Shown here: positions 20,660 through 31,734 of the stretch, piece after piece
How positions within the stretch are numbered: position 1 is the stretch's first letter
Layout: each line of letters starts with the position of its first letter
Notes under the pieces: model-generated
What the model saw: only the letters and a program-made list of their open reading frames with translations
Database searches by the model: none
Told to the model about the DNA's origin: nothing
Source: Proteus alimentorum
Lineage (GTDB): Bacteria > Pseudomonadota > Gammaproteobacteria > Enterobacterales > Enterobacteriaceae
Direction of reading: 5' to 3'
DNA: 64,000 nt
Assembly: GCF_002607735.1 (NCBI RefSeq)
Contig: NZ_NBVR01000003.1
Coordinates: 43,824-107,823, forward strand
Program-made: the position numbers and the translations under genes

Positions 20660-21730
20660 ATGAAATTAACAACAGCAAATTTTTATTTCAATACGCTAAA
20701 ATTACTTTTTACTGGCGCAATGTTATGTACCCCAGTTGTTGCATCTGCTTATATTCATGGTGAAGTTCGCACTGTTGGAGGCCCTAATATTTTTAGGGTT
20801 GCGTTAAATAACGCAACATTTCCGAATAACCAACCAGGTGAAACTGCCACAGTCAACTTTTCTTTGCCTGACAGATATTTAGCAACGGTTTATTGTCCTA
20901 AAGATCCCTTAGTTCCGAATTCTCGTACCTATTATATGGCAAATTCTGACCTACGCTATTTAGGTAATAATTACTATGAACTTAACGAATATGTCGACGT
21001 TCAGATCAAGTTTTCCATTTGGGGCCCTGAATCACTTCCTACTGTTCCTTTTATTGAAAAACCGAACAATCGAAATGGGCAACAAGGTTGTCGTGTCCCT
21101 GAATCACCAAAACCTAATATGTCATCAGGAAGTAGTGGTGTATTAGTCTTTCGCTTGAAAAAACCGATTATTAATGGGGTTTCATTAACAGGACAAGCTG
21201 TAGCTCAAATGTATGCTCGAGTAGGTAATGGCTTATATAAAGAATATGGTCCTGAGCCAATTTCAGCATTAGTGATTAGTTCAGGAATATTAACTACGGA
21301 AGACAGATGTACATTTAATAATGGATCTCCTATTACCTTTGATTTTGGCAATGTCGGCAATACTTCTGACTATTTAAATGGTCAAAACTACAAAATCACA
21401 CGCAATATTCCAATCAAGTGTGAAGGTGGTAGTTTTACTAATCCTAACAGTCGAATTATGTTTAAAGTTCAAACTGGAAGCTCAGGTATTGCGAGTTTTA
21501 ATCCTAATTATCTTGGTACAACAGGACCTGTAGATAGAACAAATTTAGGTATTGTTTTAAGAGACAAATCAGGTGCGATTGTGCCACCTAATCAATATTT
21601 TTCTGTCGGGAAACTGAATAATTTTAAAGGAAGTTGGGAAGTCACAGCCGCTCCTATTGCAAAAACAGGTAGCAAAATTACAGAAGGTGAATTTTCAGCA
21701 CATGCCACATTAGTTGCGGAGTTTATGTAA
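20660..21730 (+). CDS. pmfE: PMF fimbria tip adhesin-like subunit
   Basis: A two-domain fimbrial protein of 356 residues. The signal peptide ends at VVASA. The N-terminal half (about 31-210) is unlike pilins and would be the binding domain. The C-terminal half has pilin features: a Cys pair (EDRCTF, IKCEGG) and a closing strand with EFSAHATLVAEFM. Length matches the predicted tip adhesin PmfE of P. mirabilis (about 39 kDa). AGGA precedes the ATG. The ligand is not evident from sequence. Confidence 0.85.
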   Translation: MKLTTANFYFNTLKLLFTGAMLCTPVVASAYIHGEVRTVGGPNIFRVALNNATFPNNQPGETATVNFSLPDRYLATVYCPKDPLVPNSRTYYMANSDLRYLGNNYYELNEYVDVQIKFSIWGPESLPTVPFIEKPNNRNGQQGCRVPESPKPNMSSGSSGVLVFRLKKPIINGVSLTGQAVAQMYARVGNGLYKEYGPEPISALVISSGILTTEDRCTFNNGSPITFDFGNVGNTSDYLNGQNYKITRNIPIKCEGGSFTNPNSRIMFKVQTGSSGIASFNPNYLGTTGPVDRTNLGIVLRDKSGAIVPPNQYFSVGKLNNFKGSWEVTAAPIAKTGSKITEGEFSAHATLVAEFM

Positions 21731-22278
21731 TGAAAAACCCAATAATAAAATCTGCTATTTCTCTTTTATTATTACTTTCACCTCCCGCCTTTGCTGTAAC
21801 AGAGCTGATTGGTGGCGATATGGAATTTAAAGGTGTAGTGGTTGCACATGGTTGTACTATTGTTGCTGGTGATGAAAATAAAATAATTGATTTCAAACAG
21901 ATATCAGCAAAAGATCTTTATACTTTTCAAAAAAGTGAACCTGTTGCTTTTAGTATTAGTTTAGAAAATTGCAGTCAGGATATTTATAAAAGCGTCACGA
22001 TTACGCTAGATGGGAAAGAGCATCCTACAATGCCCGATCACCTTGCTGTCGTCGGCACGGGATCTGAAGATCCGAAAAGTATCGGTATTGTATTTACAGA
22101 TGTTCAACGCAACGTTATTCAATTAAAAAAACCGAGCTCAACTCGGCTTCTTAATAATAAACATATTCAATTTAATTTTATGACGTATGTTGAGGCTTCA
22201 CCTTCTGCGCTGAAAAATCAAACATTGCTAACTGGCCCATTCCAAGCACAAGCAACGTATACCCTCAATTATCAGTAA
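21730..22278 (+). CDS. pmfF: PMF fimbria minor subunit
   Basis: Pilin-type protein of 182 residues, probably an adaptor or anchor. The signal peptide ends at PPAFA. It carries a Cys pair (AHGCTIV, LENCSQD) and the pilin ending QAQATYTLNYQ. Its ATG overlaps the pmfE stop (TAATG), indicating translational coupling. It is the last gene of the operon; convergent tadA begins 7 bp later with no obvious terminator between. Confidence 0.88.
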   Translation: MKNPIIKSAISLLLLLSPPAFAVTELIGGDMEFKGVVVAHGCTIVAGDENKIIDFKQISAKDLYTFQKSEPVAFSISLENCSQDIYKSVTITLDGKEHPTMPDHLAVVGTGSEDPKSIGIVFTDVQRNVIQLKKPSSTRLLNNKHIQFNFMTYVEASPSALKNQTLLTGPFQAQATYTLNYQ

Positions 22279-22285
22279 ACAGGTA

Positions 22286-22828
<543 letters not shown>

Positions 22829-22923
22829 TCATTATCATATAGCGGGATATTGTACCCTGTTTTCTATTGATAACTAAAGAGATTGTCTTGAATTGTTTAT
22901 GATAAAGATAGCAAGATAAAACT

Positions 22924-23559
22924 TTAGTTTACGCGTGCTTCTGTAGCTAACTTAATGGCTAAAGCCCCTAAGATTGTTGCCATAAACCAACGCTGAATAA
23001 GTGCCCAACGAGGCCTTTGCATAAAGAACCCAGCAATAGAGCCAGCGGCAATAACAATCAATGCATTTACTGCGATACTAATAACGATTTGAATACTACC
23101 TAACACTAATGATTGGTTTAAAACACTACCATTTTGAATACTAATAAATTGAGGTAACAGTGATAAATACATCAATGCAATCTTAGGATTCAATAGATTG
23201 GTAACAAACCCCATCACAAAGAGTTTTGTTGTATTACCTGAAAGTAATTTTTTGGGATGAAAGATAGAACGTCCACCGGGTTTAATAGATTGCCAAGCGA
23301 TATAAAGAAGATAAATCGCACCACAAATCTTCAACGTATCATAAGCATAAGGTACGGCCATAAAAATGGCCGTAATACCAAATGCCGCTAATAACATATA
23401 AAAAATATAGCCAACTGCTACACCGATTAGCGAGATAAATCCTGCTTTTTTCCCTTGTGAGATTGAGCGTGAAATCAAGTAAATCATATTAGGGCCGGGT
23501 GTTAGCACTAACCCCAAGGATAAAAGTGCAAATGTCCACATATTAAACAGCGTTGGCAT
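22924..23559 (-). CDS. LysE/RhtB-family amino acid exporter
   Basis: Inner-membrane exporter of 211 residues, about six membrane segments. The family signature is the N-terminal LVLTPGPNMIYLISRSISQG followed by a glycine-rich second segment (GLIGVAVGYIFYML-like). Substrate is not predictable within the family (homoserine, threonine, leucine and others). It is a single gene, divergent from the toxin-antitoxin pair, and lies between tadA and yfhL where other enterobacteria differ. Confidence 0.85.
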   Translation of the reverse strand: MPTLFNMWTFALLSLGLVLTPGPNMIYLISRSISQGKKAGFISLIGVAVGYIFYMLLAAFGITAIFMAVPYAYDTLKICGAIYLLYIAWQSIKPGGRSIFHPKKLLSGNTTKLFVMGFVTNLLNPKIALMYLSLLPQFISIQNGSVLNQSLVLGSIQIVISIAVNALIVIAAGSIAGFFMQRPRWALIQRWFMATILGALAIKLATEARVN

Positions 23560-23706
23560 AAAATACCCCTTATGTTATTGCGTTATTTAACATCAATAAC
23601 AGAGTATTAGGTGTGCGGGATACCACAAAACATACTCTTTATCATTAATATTGACTCGCTTCTACCTAGGGTTTTTGCTTTTTATATATATTACTGATAA
23701 ATTATA

Positions 23707-23722
23707 GTAGCTTATAAGCTAC
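23707..23722. promoter_or_regulatory. TA operator palindrome 1
   Basis: GTAGCTTATAAGCTAC, a perfect 16-bp palindrome. It recurs almost unchanged 34 bp downstream. It is probably bound by the antitoxin or the toxin-antitoxin complex. Confidence 0.75.
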
Positions 23723-23740
23723 AAAAATAGTTGTTGATAC

Positions 23741-23756
23741 GTAGCTTTTAAGCTAC
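23741..23756. promoter_or_regulatory. TA operator palindrome 2
   Basis: GTAGCTTTTAAGCTAC differs from copy 1 at one position. It ends 9 bp before the toxin ATG, where a ribosome site would be expected, so operator and translation-start region nearly coincide. Confidence 0.75.
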
Positions 23757-23765
23757 ATTTTGCTA

Positions 23766-24083
23766 ATGAAAACGATCAAACATTACTTAACAATAGATGG
23801 CAAAGACTTATATGCTGACTATTTCAAAAAAATACGCGATCCTGTTGCTAAAGCAAAAATTGCATCAAGAGTAAATAGAATGGCAAGTGAGCATTTTGGC
23901 GATCATAAACCTTGCCGTGATCGTGTTTGGGAATTACGAATTGATCAAGGGGCTGGATATCGGGTTTACTATAGTTTAATCGATGGCGAAATTATATTGC
24001 TACTTCTAGCTGGAGATAAGCGAACTCAGGATACTGATATTAATAAAGCTATCCTATGTCTAAAAGATTATTTAAAGAGGTAG
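23766..24083 (+). CDS. RelE/HigB-type toxin (Gp49-like)
   Basis: A 105-residue toxin of the RelE/ParE superfamily, expected to be a ribosome-dependent mRNA nuclease. The typical core is KIASRVNRMASEHFGDHK, WELRIDQGAGYRVYYS and a C-terminal LLLAGDKRTQDTDI. ATG 23766 is chosen over a TTG two codons earlier. No Shine-Dalgarno is visible. It is the first gene of the pair, as in higBA-type loci, 3 bp before the antitoxin. Confidence 0.85.
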   Translation: MKTIKHYLTIDGKDLYADYFKKIRDPVAKAKIASRVNRMASEHFGDHKPCRDRVWELRIDQGAGYRVYYSLIDGEIILLLLAGDKRTQDTDINKAILCLKDYLKR

Positions 24084-24086
24084 ATT

Positions 24087-24395
24087 ATGCCAAATTCTCG
24101 TTTGCATGATGATGCAATGGTTGAAATTTTACGTGAAGACCCTGATTTTGCTAAAGCTTATTTACATCAAGCCTTCCTTGACATAGATGAAGATGGTGGG
24201 CAAGAAGCTTTTCTTATGGCATTACGCCATATCGTAGAAGCCCGTGGAGGCATGGCAGCTATTGCAAAAAAAGCAGGTGTTTCACGCGAAACACTTTACC
24301 GAACCCTATCACCAACAGGTAACCCTACATTAAAGACACTACGCCATGTCATTAATGCTACTGGTTTTCATTTCTCCTCATTGGTTAGCGCTTAA
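24087..24395 (+). CDS. Antitoxin with C-terminal helix-turn-helix
   Basis: A 102-residue partner of the upstream toxin. The N-terminal half (MVEILREDPDFAKAYLHQAF) is typical of the probable-addiction-module antidote family that pairs with Gp49-like toxins. The C-terminal XRE-like HTH is AAIAKKAGVSRETLYRTLS. AGAGG lies 8 nt before the ATG. Likely autorepressor through the two palindromes upstream. Confidence 0.87.
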   Translation: MPNSRLHDDAMVEILREDPDFAKAYLHQAFLDIDEDGGQEAFLMALRHIVEARGGMAAIAKKAGVSRETLYRTLSPTGNPTLKTLRHVINATGFHFSSLVSA

Positions 24396-24628
24396 TATTT
24401 TATTTATATAATCTGATAAGCCATTTGAGTGATGTTACTTTAGGAAATGTCATATAAATGGTAATCTTACCCTCCCTTGCTTACCTCTCATTAAGCAAGA
24501 AGATTTGGGCGATATCCCCATTTGAATGATAAAACGCTATTTTATCGGATATAGCTACATAAAACTGATAGATGGTAACATATAAGTGCAAGATATAAGT
24601 TACTGAAATTTAATAATTTATATATTAA

Positions 24629-24898
<270 letters not shown>

Positions 24899-24938
24899 AC
24901 CTTAATCAATGATTTTGTGGGTGATAAATCTAAGAGAG

Positions 24939-25319
24939 CTATTTTTCTAAAATAACGGTCGCACAAGCATAACGCTGTTCATCAGCTAGTGTTACATGAA
25001 TAGAGTTTATCCCCGCTTTCTCTGCCATCTCTTTGGCAACCGCTAAAAAATGCAGTGTAGGTTTGCCTAACTCATCATTACGTACTTCAAAATGATTAAA
25101 AGCCAATCCTAAACGAATGCCCGTTCCTAATGCTTTTGCCGCAGCTTCTTTTACTGCAAACCGCTTAGCTAAAAAGCGTATTGGCTGTTTATGGGATTGA
25201 TAAATTTCCCATTCTGTATCAGTAAGAATGCGACGAGCAAGGCGTTCACCAGAACGCCCTATAATATCTTCGATACGCGATATCTCGACGATATCCATAC
25301 CTAAGCCAACAATAGCCAT
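24939..25319 (-). CDS. acpS: Holo-[acyl-carrier-protein] synthase
   Basis: Transfers 4'-phosphopantetheine from CoA to apo-ACP. It has 126 residues, the family length. The Mg-binding Asp in [13 protein letters not shown] and Glu in [15 protein letters not shown] are present. It overlaps the pdxJ stop by one base, so the two are translationally coupled. Confidence 0.96.
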   Translation of the reverse strand: MAIVGLGMDIVEISRIEDIIGRSGERLARRILTDTEWEIYQSHKQPIRFLAKRFAVKEAAAKALGTGIRLGLAFNHFEVRNDELGKPTLHFLAVAKEMAEKAGINSIHVTLADEQRYACATVILEK

Positions 25320-26050
25320 TAGCGACGCGCTTCTCGCATTAAGCGTTTCATTTCTTCAACCGCAGGCGCTAATCCACTAAATACGGCTCTACCAATAATT
25401 GCATGACCAATATTCAATTCATAAAGTTCAGGTAATGCGGCAATACGTTGCACATTGTGGTAATGCAAACCATGCCCTGCATTCACTTTTAAGCCTTTCG
25501 ATGCGGCATAAGTCACTGCATCACGAATACGGACAAACTCTTTTTCTTGAGCCATTTCATCTTCAGCGTCAGCATAAGCACCTGTGTGGATCTCAATAAA
25601 AGGTGCACCAACACGGTCGGCTGCGTTAATTTGTTCATGGTCAGGGTCAATAAACAGAGAAACTTTGATACCCGCTAAAGATAAGCGTTTAATTGCATCA
25701 GCAACTTTTGCTTCGTTGCCAACAACGTCTAAACCACCTTCTGTTGTCACTTCTTGGCGTTTTTCAGGTACTAAACAGCAAAAATCAGGCTGAGTTTGAC
25801 AAGCTATCTCGATCATCTCTTCGGTGACCGCCATTTCCAGATTTAATCTTGTCTGAACTGTTTGGCTTATCAGCATTAAATCGCGATCAGTGATGTGACG
25901 TCTATCTTCACGTAAATGGATAGTAATACCATCAGCGCCGGCTTGTTCTGCAATAAAAGCCGCTTGAACAGGATCGGGATACGTTGTGCCTCGGGCATTA
26001 CGAAGGGTGGCGATATGGTCAATATTAACGCCAAGTAGAATATCAGACAT
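25319..26050 (-). CDS. pdxJ: Pyridoxine 5'-phosphate synthase
   Basis: Condenses 1-deoxyxylulose 5-phosphate with 3-amino-acetone phosphate to make pyridoxine phosphate. It has 243 residues, a TIM barrel. The signature segments are [35 protein letters not shown] and [16 protein letters not shown] lies before the ATG. It is part of the recO-pdxJ-acpS end of the lepA operon block. Confidence 0.97.
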   Translation of the reverse strand: MSDILLGVNIDHIATLRNARGTTYPDPVQAAFIAEQAGADGITIHLREDRRHITDRDLMLISQTVQTRLNLEMAVTEEMIEIACQTQPDFCCLVPEKRQEVTTEGGLDVVGNEAKVADAIKRLSLAGIKVSLFIDPDHEQINAADRVGAPFIEIHTGAYADAEDEMAQEKEFVRIRDAVTYAASKGLKVNAGHGLHYHNVQRIAALPELYELNIGHAIIGRAVFSGLAPAVEEMKRLMREARR

Positions 26051-26119
26051 GCTCTTCTCCTGAAAAATAACGTTGCATTACCTTAGTTTACACATTCCAT
26101 AGAGAAGAAAAAGACAATA

Positions 26120-26860
26120 TTACTGTTCTGCCATCAATGCTCTTTTCTTTGGGGATTTTTTAATGGCAAATTGTCTAAAAAGTTCTCTACTTTTTAATGG
26201 CTTTCCGCCTAAATAGGGCTTCAATGCCATTCGAGTAAACCTTTTCGCCGCTTTTAATGTTTCAACCGTAGGAAATTCGCGACTGGCTAAGGATTTTAAT
26301 TCAAATCCCGTAAAACTATTATGATCAACCACTAAACTCGCAATAAAACCTTTTTCTTCCCGATAACGATAGGTCATTGAATCTGAAACAGGCTCTCCAC
26401 TTCCAGCACAATGCAGAAAATCTAAACCATAGCCAAGTTGTGTTAATAACGCGAGTTCAAAGCGCCTTAGAGCAGCTTCGGGTGTGGTATCACTAGCAGC
26501 AAGAATTTGCAAACAGGAAAGGTATTCAAAAAAAAGGACACTATAAGAGGTCCCATTTTCTAAAACGCGAGACAATAATTCATTGAGATACAAGCCACTG
26601 TATAGTACAGAGCCTGTCAGCGGCAATGCTAAAGAGATAGGTTCAGCATCACGAAGTGTTTTAACTTCTCCTCGCCCACTCCAACGAATGAGCAAAGGAG
26701 TAAAAGGTTGAAGTGCCCCTTTTAAGGGTGAACGACGGCCTCGCGCACCTTTTGACAATATGCGTACTCGCCCTTCATTTTCAGTGAAAAAGTCGAGTAA
26801 TAAACTCGTTTCACTGTAAGGTCGAGCATGGATAACGAATGCACGTTGCCAGCCATCCAC
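26120..26860 (-). CDS. recO: DNA repair protein RecO
   Basis: Recombination mediator that loads RecA on SSB-coated DNA with RecR. It has 246 residues. The N-terminal OB fold ([22 protein letters not shown]) is followed by the helical domain. The zinc-binding cysteines of some RecO proteins are absent, as in E. coli. It lies 9 bp downstream of era in the usual era-recO-pdxJ order. Confidence 0.95.
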   Translation of the reverse strand: MDGWQRAFVIHARPYSETSLLLDFFTENEGRVRILSKGARGRRSPLKGALQPFTPLLIRWSGRGEVKTLRDAEPISLALPLTGSVLYSGLYLNELLSRVLENGTSYSVLFFEYLSCLQILAASDTTPEAALRRFELALLTQLGYGLDFLHCAGSGEPVSDSMTYRYREEKGFIASLVVDHNSFTGFELKSLASREFPTVETLKAAKRFTRMALKPYLGGKPLKSRELFRQFAIKKSPKKRALMAEQ

Positions 26861-26869
26861 TTCTGTTAC

Positions 26870-27778
26870 CTACTTTAAATCATCCACATAGCCAAGGCTA
26901 CGTAAAGCACGTTCATCATCAGCCCAACCTGCTTTGACTTTCACCCAAAGTTCTAAGTGAACTTTGTTTTCAAATAAGTCTTCCATATCCATGCGGGCTT
27001 CAGTACCAATTTTCTTGATTTTTGCACCTTTATTACCAATAACCATTTTCTTCTGGCCTTCACGCTCAACCAGAATTAATCCGTGGATATCATAACCACC
27101 ACGCTCATTGGTAACGAATTGCTCTATTTCAACAGTGACAGAATAAGGTAATTCCTCACCTAAAAAGCGCATCAGTTTCTCACGAATAATTTCTGATGCC
27201 ATAAAACGTTGAGAGCGATCAGTAATATAATCTTCAGGGAAATGATGAGTCGCTTCAGGTAAACATTTACGTACGATTTTCGCTATCGTATCGATATTCA
27301 TGTCTTTTTCAGCACTGATTGGTACAACATCAAGAAAATCCATTTGTTGGCTTAAAAAGCCAATGTGTGGAAGCAACTTGGTTTTATCAGTCACGTTATC
27401 CACTTTATTAATGGCTAATAAAACAGGGCAACGCAATGATTTTAATTTATTTAACACCATTTCGTCATCAGGCGTCCAGTTGGTGCCTTCTACAACGAAA
27501 ATAACCAATTCAACATCACCTATTGAACTGCTTGCTGCGCGGTTCATCAGTCTGTTGATGGCTCGCTTTTCTTCGATATGCAAGCCTGGTGTATCCACAT
27601 AAATCGCTTGGTAAGCACCATCGGTATCAATACCCATGATACGGTGACGCGTAGTTTGCGGTTTACGTGATGTAATAGAAACTTTCTGCCCCAGTAATTG
27701 GTTCAGTAGTGTTGATTTTCCCACATTTGGGCGACCGACTATCGCAATAAATCCGCAATAGGTTTGTTCTTCGCTCAT
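26870..27778 (-). CDS. era: GTPase Era
   Basis: GTPase for 16S rRNA maturation and 30S assembly. It has 302 residues. G1 is [15 protein letters not shown]3 DTPGLH, G4 NKVD; the C-terminal KH domain has the GXKG-type [13 protein letters not shown]. Its start overlaps rnc by 4 nt (ATGA). Confidence 0.97.
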   Translation of the reverse strand: MSEEQTYCGFIAIVGRPNVGKSTLLNQLLGQKVSITSRKPQTTRHRIMGIDTDGAYQAIYVDTPGLHIEEKRAINRLMNRAASSSIGDVELVIFVVEGTNWTPDDEMVLNKLKSLRCPVLLAINKVDNVTDKTKLLPHIGFLSQQMDFLDVVPISAEKDMNIDTIAKIVRKCLPEATHHFPEDYITDRSQRFMASEIIREKLMRFLGEELPYSVTVEIEQFVTNERGGYDIHGLILVEREGQKKMVIGNKGAKIKKIGTEARMDMEDLFENKVHLELWVKVKAGWADDERALRSLGYVDDLK

Positions 27779-28455
27779 TCAAGCTCCAGTTGTATTAATG
27801 CCTGTTCAGCAGCGGCCTGTTCAGCTTTACGACGGCTTGTACCCATCCCTTTGACAGGTTGTTCGATACCGCTTATCTGACAATGGATCGTAAACTCTTG
27901 ATCATGGGCTTCGCCACGAACCTGTACCACAATATAAGAAGGTAATGGCAAATGACGGCCTTGCAGATATTCTTGCAAACGAGTTTTAGGATCTTTTTGC
28001 TTATCGCCCGGACTGATTTCAGCCAAACGATTCTCATACCAATTTAAAATAATTTTTTCGATATTTTGAATATCACTATCGAGGAAAATTGCACCAATTA
28101 AAGCTTCCACCGTATCCGCTAAAATTGATTCGCGACGAAAGCCGCCGCTTTTTAATTCTCCAGGGCCTAAACGTAGACATTCGCCGAGTTCAAATTCACG
28201 TGCTAATTCAGCGAGTGTATTTCCACGAACAAGCGTTGCTCTCATTCGGCTCATATCACCTTCATCAACACGAGGAAAGCGATGATAAAGGGCATTAGCA
28301 ATCACATAGCTTAGAATTGAATCACCTAAAAATTCTAAGCGTTCATTATGTTTACTGCTGGCACTACGATGCGTTAAAGCCTGTAGTAATAATTCATTTT
28401 GCGTAAAAGTATAGCCCAGTTTCTTTTGTAACTGGTTTACTAATAAAGTATTCAT
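27775..28455 (-). CDS. rnc: Ribonuclease III
   Basis: Cleaves double-stranded RNA, maturing rRNA and regulating mRNAs. It has 226 residues. The catalytic signature [12 protein letters not shown] and second acidic cluster [16 protein letters not shown] are present, then a C-terminal double-stranded RNA-binding domain ([10 protein letters not shown] to the end). Upstream lies a long leader stem likely to be its own substrate. Confidence 0.97.
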   Translation of the reverse strand: MNTLLVNQLQKKLGYTFTQNELLLQALTHRSASSKHNERLEFLGDSILSYVIANALYHRFPRVDEGDMSRMRATLVRGNTLAELAREFELGECLRLGPGELKSGGFRRESILADTVEALIGAIFLDSDIQNIEKIILNWYENRLAEISPGDKQKDPKTRLQEYLQGRHLPLPSYIVVQVRGEAHDQEFTIHCQISGIEQPVKGMGTSRRKAEQAAAEQALIQLELE

Positions 28456-28489
28456 GTGCGATCAATTTCCATAACTTAATTTGAAGCAC

Positions 28490-28550
28490 ACGCAACAAAT
28501 CTGTTTAATACAACGAGAAATTATCGGGTTGGATAACAGAACTGTTGCGT
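28490..28550 (-). promoter_or_regulatory. rnc leader stem, probable RNase III autoregulation site
   Basis: Arms ACGCAACA (28490) and TGTTGCGT (28550), then TCTGTT/AACAGA and partial CAAC/GTTG pairing, give a 61-nt irregular hairpin in the rnc leader. RNase III cleaves a comparable leader stem of its own mRNA in E. coli. Confidence 0.6.
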
Positions 28551-28650
28551 TTGCACTGACTCCTGCCAATAACAGGAGCCAATCATATTTAAAGAAGCGA
28601 CATATTCTACACTTAGATAAGAAGGAATGCTGTCGCTATTTTGTTAATAA

Positions 28651-29622
28651 TTACTTAATGCCACCGATACGGCTAAAACGAACGCCTGTCGGCCATTCAT
28701 TCTCTACTTTTTCAAAACTCATCCAGATTGTTGTCGCTTTACCTACTAAGTTTTTCTCTGGAACAAAGCCCCAGAAACGACTATCCGAACTACCGTCTCG
28801 ATTATCACCCATCATAAAGTAATGACCTTCAGGAACAATCCATGTACCGACAGGTAATCCTGGTTGGATAAACTCTGGCATCGTCATATCACCGGGTATT
28901 GTCATAATACGGTGAGAGACTTTATCAATCGTCTCTACTCTTTCTTCTTCACGTAATTGAGTTGCTGTTGAAATAGGCTCCTCAATTGGAATAGATTTCA
29001 TACCATTAATACGCTGACCACCTGGTACATTCTGTAATAACAACGTCCATTCACTTGGATAAGCAGTACCATAAGTTACTGATATTTCTTCATTACAAAT
29101 GGCTTTATCACAATTTGGATAGATATGAAGTTTTTTCGACATCATATCATAAACAATTTTATCGCCCGGTAATCCAATAACACGTTTAATAAAGTCAGTA
29201 GAAGGATCACGAGGATATTTAAATACAGCGATATCGCCTCGTTTGGGTTTCCCTGTATTAATTAACGTGGTTTGTGTAATTGGATCTTTTAATCCATAAG
29301 CAAACTTTTCAACCAAGATAAAATCGCCAACCAACAAGGTTGGCATCATGGAGCGAGAAGGTATTTGAAACGGCTCATACACAAATGAACGCAGAACCAA
29401 AACAATAATCAAAACTGGGAATAAAGAGCCTAATGTCTCTGCCCAGCTTGGTTTATTGATTGATTTTGCTAATTCTTGCTGATCCTCGGTTCCTTGCGTC
29501 ATCTCTTGAAGACGCTTTAGTTTTGCTTTTCGAGCTGGCTTGAGCTTAAAGCGCTCAATTCCCCAAAAAACGCCCGTTATTAACGTTGCCAATGTTAGGA
29601 TCAAGGCAAACGTGTTAGCCAT
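28651..29622 (-). CDS. lepB: Signal peptidase I
   Basis: Inner-membrane serine protease that removes signal peptides of secreted proteins. It has 323 residues, two N-terminal membrane segments (about 4-22 and 60-80). The catalytic Ser is in PSRSMMPTLLVGDFILV and the Lys in PSTDFIKRVIGLPGDKI; the signature GDNRDGSSDSRFWGFV is intact. It lies 14 bp after lepA. Confidence 0.97.
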   Translation of the reverse strand: MANTFALILTLATLITGVFWGIERFKLKPARKAKLKRLQEMTQGTEDQQELAKSINKPSWAETLGSLFPVLIIVLVLRSFVYEPFQIPSRSMMPTLLVGDFILVEKFAYGLKDPITQTTLINTGKPKRGDIAVFKYPRDPSTDFIKRVIGLPGDKIVYDMMSKKLHIYPNCDKAICNEEISVTYGTAYPSEWTLLLQNVPGGQRINGMKSIPIEEPISTATQLREEERVETIDKVSHRIMTIPGDMTMPEFIQPGLPVGTWIVPEGHYFMMGDNRDGSSDSRFWGFVPEKNLVGKATTIWMSFEKVENEWPTGVRFSRIGGIK

Positions 29623-29636
29623 GTTTTCTCCTTAAA

Positions 29637-31433
29637 TTATTTATCTTTACCAACATGAAGAATGGCTAAAAACGCTTCTTGTGGTAGCTCTACGTTACCA
29701 ATTTGCTTCATACGTTTTTTACCGTCTTTCTGTTTCTGTAACAGTTTCTTCTTACGGCTAACGTCACCGCCATAGCATTTGGCTAATACGTTTTTACGTA
29801 ACTGTTTAACAGTTGAACGAGCAATAATATGGTTACCAATTGCCGCTTGGATGGCGATATCAAACTGTTGACGTGGAATAAATTCTTTCATTTTTTCCAC
29901 CAGCTCACGACCACGATAAGGTGCATTATCGTTATGTGTAATCAATGCTAAAGCATCAACACGATCACCATTAATCAAGACATCTACACGGACCATGTTA
30001 GAGCCTTGGAAGCGAATAAAGTTATAGTCTAAAGAAGCATAACCGCGTGATGTTGATTTTAAGCGGTCAAAGAAATCTAATACCACTTCAGCCATCGGGA
30101 TTTCATAAGTCAATGAAACCTGATTACCATGATAGACCATATTGGTTTGAACACCGCGTTTTTCGATACATAAAGTAATTACGTTACCTAAGTATTCTTG
30201 CGGTAATAACATATGACATTCAGCAATAGGCTCTCTGATTTCTTCAATATTATTCAGTGGTGGTAATTTAGACGGGCTATCCACTAATACAATATCACCG
30301 TTAGTCATTTCAACTTCATAAACTACGGTTGGAGCCGTTGTAATCAGGTCGAGGTCATATTCACGTTCCAAACGTTCTTGGATGATCTCCATATGAAGAA
30401 GACCCAAGAAACCACAACGGAAACCAAAACCTAACGCTGTTGAGCTTTCTGGCTCATAGAACAACGACGCATCGTTCAGGCTTAATTTACCTAATGCATC
30501 ACGGAATGATTCATAGTCGTCAGAGCTAATTGGGAACAACCCCGCATAAACCTGTGGCTTAACTTTTTTAAAGCCTGGCAATGGTTTATCTGCTGGTTTT
30601 TGGGCTGCTGTTAAAGTATCCCCAACAGGCGCGCCTAAAATATCTTTAATACCGCAAACAACCCAACCTACTTCACCACAATTTAATGATGTTGTGTCAA
30701 TTTGTTTTGGTGTAAAAATACCAATACGGTCAATGTTATAAATCTGACCGGTGCTCATTACCTTGATTTTATCGCCTTTGCTGACTTTACCGTTTTTAAC
30801 ACGGATCAGTGAAACAACACCAAGGTAGTTATCAAACCAAGAGTCAATAATCAATGCTTGTAATGGAGCGTCTGCATCACCTTCAGGTGCTGGAATTTCT
30901 TTAACAAGACGTTCGATAACTTCTTTAACACCAATACCTGTTTTTGCAGAGCAACGTACTGCATCTGTGGCATCGATTCCCACAATGTCTTCAATCTCTT
31001 CAGCAACACGCTCAGGCTCGGCTGCAGGTAAATCTATTTTATTTAAAACTGGAACGACGGTGAGATCCATATCCATCGCGGTATAGCAGTTTGCTAATGT
31101 TTGCGCTTCAACCCCTTGCCCAGCATCTACGACCAATAAGGCGCCTTCACACGCAGCGAGTGAACGAGATACTTCATAAGAGAAGTCAACGTGTCCTGGG
31201 GTATCGATAAAGTTAAGCTGATAAACTTCACCGTCATCAGCGGTGTAATTCAAAGTTACGCTTTGCGCTTTGATTGTAATACCACGTTCACGCTCAAGAT
31301 CCATAGAATCAAGAACCTGCGCAGCCATTTCACGATCTGATAAGCCACCACAAATTTGAATAATTCGATCTGATAACGTCGATTTACCGTGGTCAATATG
31401 TGCGATAATGGAAAAGTTACGTATGTTTTTCAT
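29637..31433 (-). CDS. lepA: Elongation factor 4 (LepA)
   Basis: Ribosomal translational GTPase linked to back-translocation and initiation or biogenesis control. It has 598 residues. G1 is [14 protein letters not shown], the switch region RGITIK, G3 DTPGHVDF, G4 NKIDLP. It has the LepA-type C-terminal domain ([20 protein letters not shown]). It is the first gene of lepA-lepB-rnc-era-recO-pdxJ-acpS. Confidence 0.98.
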   Translation of the reverse strand: MKNIRNFSIIAHIDHGKSTLSDRIIQICGGLSDREMAAQVLDSMDLERERGITIKAQSVTLNYTADDGEVYQLNFIDTPGHVDFSYEVSRSLAACEGALLVVDAGQGVEAQTLANCYTAMDMDLTVVPVLNKIDLPAAEPERVAEEIEDIVGIDATDAVRCSAKTGIGVKEVIERLVKEIPAPEGDADAPLQALIIDSWFDNYLGVVSLIRVKNGKVSKGDKIKVMSTGQIYNIDRIGIFTPKQIDTTSLNCGEVGWVVCGIKDILGAPVGDTLTAAQKPADKPLPGFKKVKPQVYAGLFPISSDDYESFRDALGKLSLNDASLFYEPESSTALGFGFRCGFLGLLHMEIIQERLEREYDLDLITTAPTVVYEVEMTNGDIVLVDSPSKLPPLNNIEEIREPIAECHMLLPQEYLGNVITLCIEKRGVQTNMVYHGNQVSLTYEIPMAEVVLDFFDRLKSTSRGYASLDYNFIRFQGSNMVRVDVLINGDRVDALALITHNDNAPYRGRELVEKMKEFIPRQQFDIAIQAAIGNHIIARSTVKQLRKNVLAKCYGGDVSRKKKLLQKQKDGKKRMKQIGNVELPQEAFLAILHVGKDK

Positions 31434-31734
31434 TCTGAAATTATTTTTCTCTATTGCTTTGCTCTATAAATCTGGCTTTGGAGTCATTCATGGACACAAA
31501 GCGAAAACTCTATATTGCAGGAGTTATTATTGATGACGCATTCTACACACTAGAGACATTATACTCAAAGAAACGTTCATCAAACACAAACATTTATGCT
31601 AAGACTTGCATTTATTTGTCATTTTTTGCGGGTAATTTCCAGATATAGAAACGTGTTAATTTAAGATAGATATGATTACAAAAGCAGCATGACAAAAATA
31701 ATGGGGCAAATGCCCCATCTTTTTAATTAACTTA
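31434..31734. other. lepA upstream region
   Basis: A 301-bp gap between lepA and rseC, both leftward. It must hold the lepA promoter, which I cannot pin down, and a terminator at 31701-31724. A plus-strand open frame of 64 codons at 31454-31648 has no ribosome site or family likeness. Confidence 0.6.
31701..31724. terminator. Bidirectional terminator after rseC
   Basis: Stem ATGGGGCA / TGCCCCAT with T-rich tails on both strands (CTTTTT on plus; TATTTTTG on minus). It serves the rpoE-rseABC operon on the minus strand. Confidence 0.85.

Noticed and set aside
31454..31648. Plus-strand 64-codon gene upstream of lepA
   Set aside because: No ribosome site, no recognisable composition or family; it lies in the lepA promoter region.
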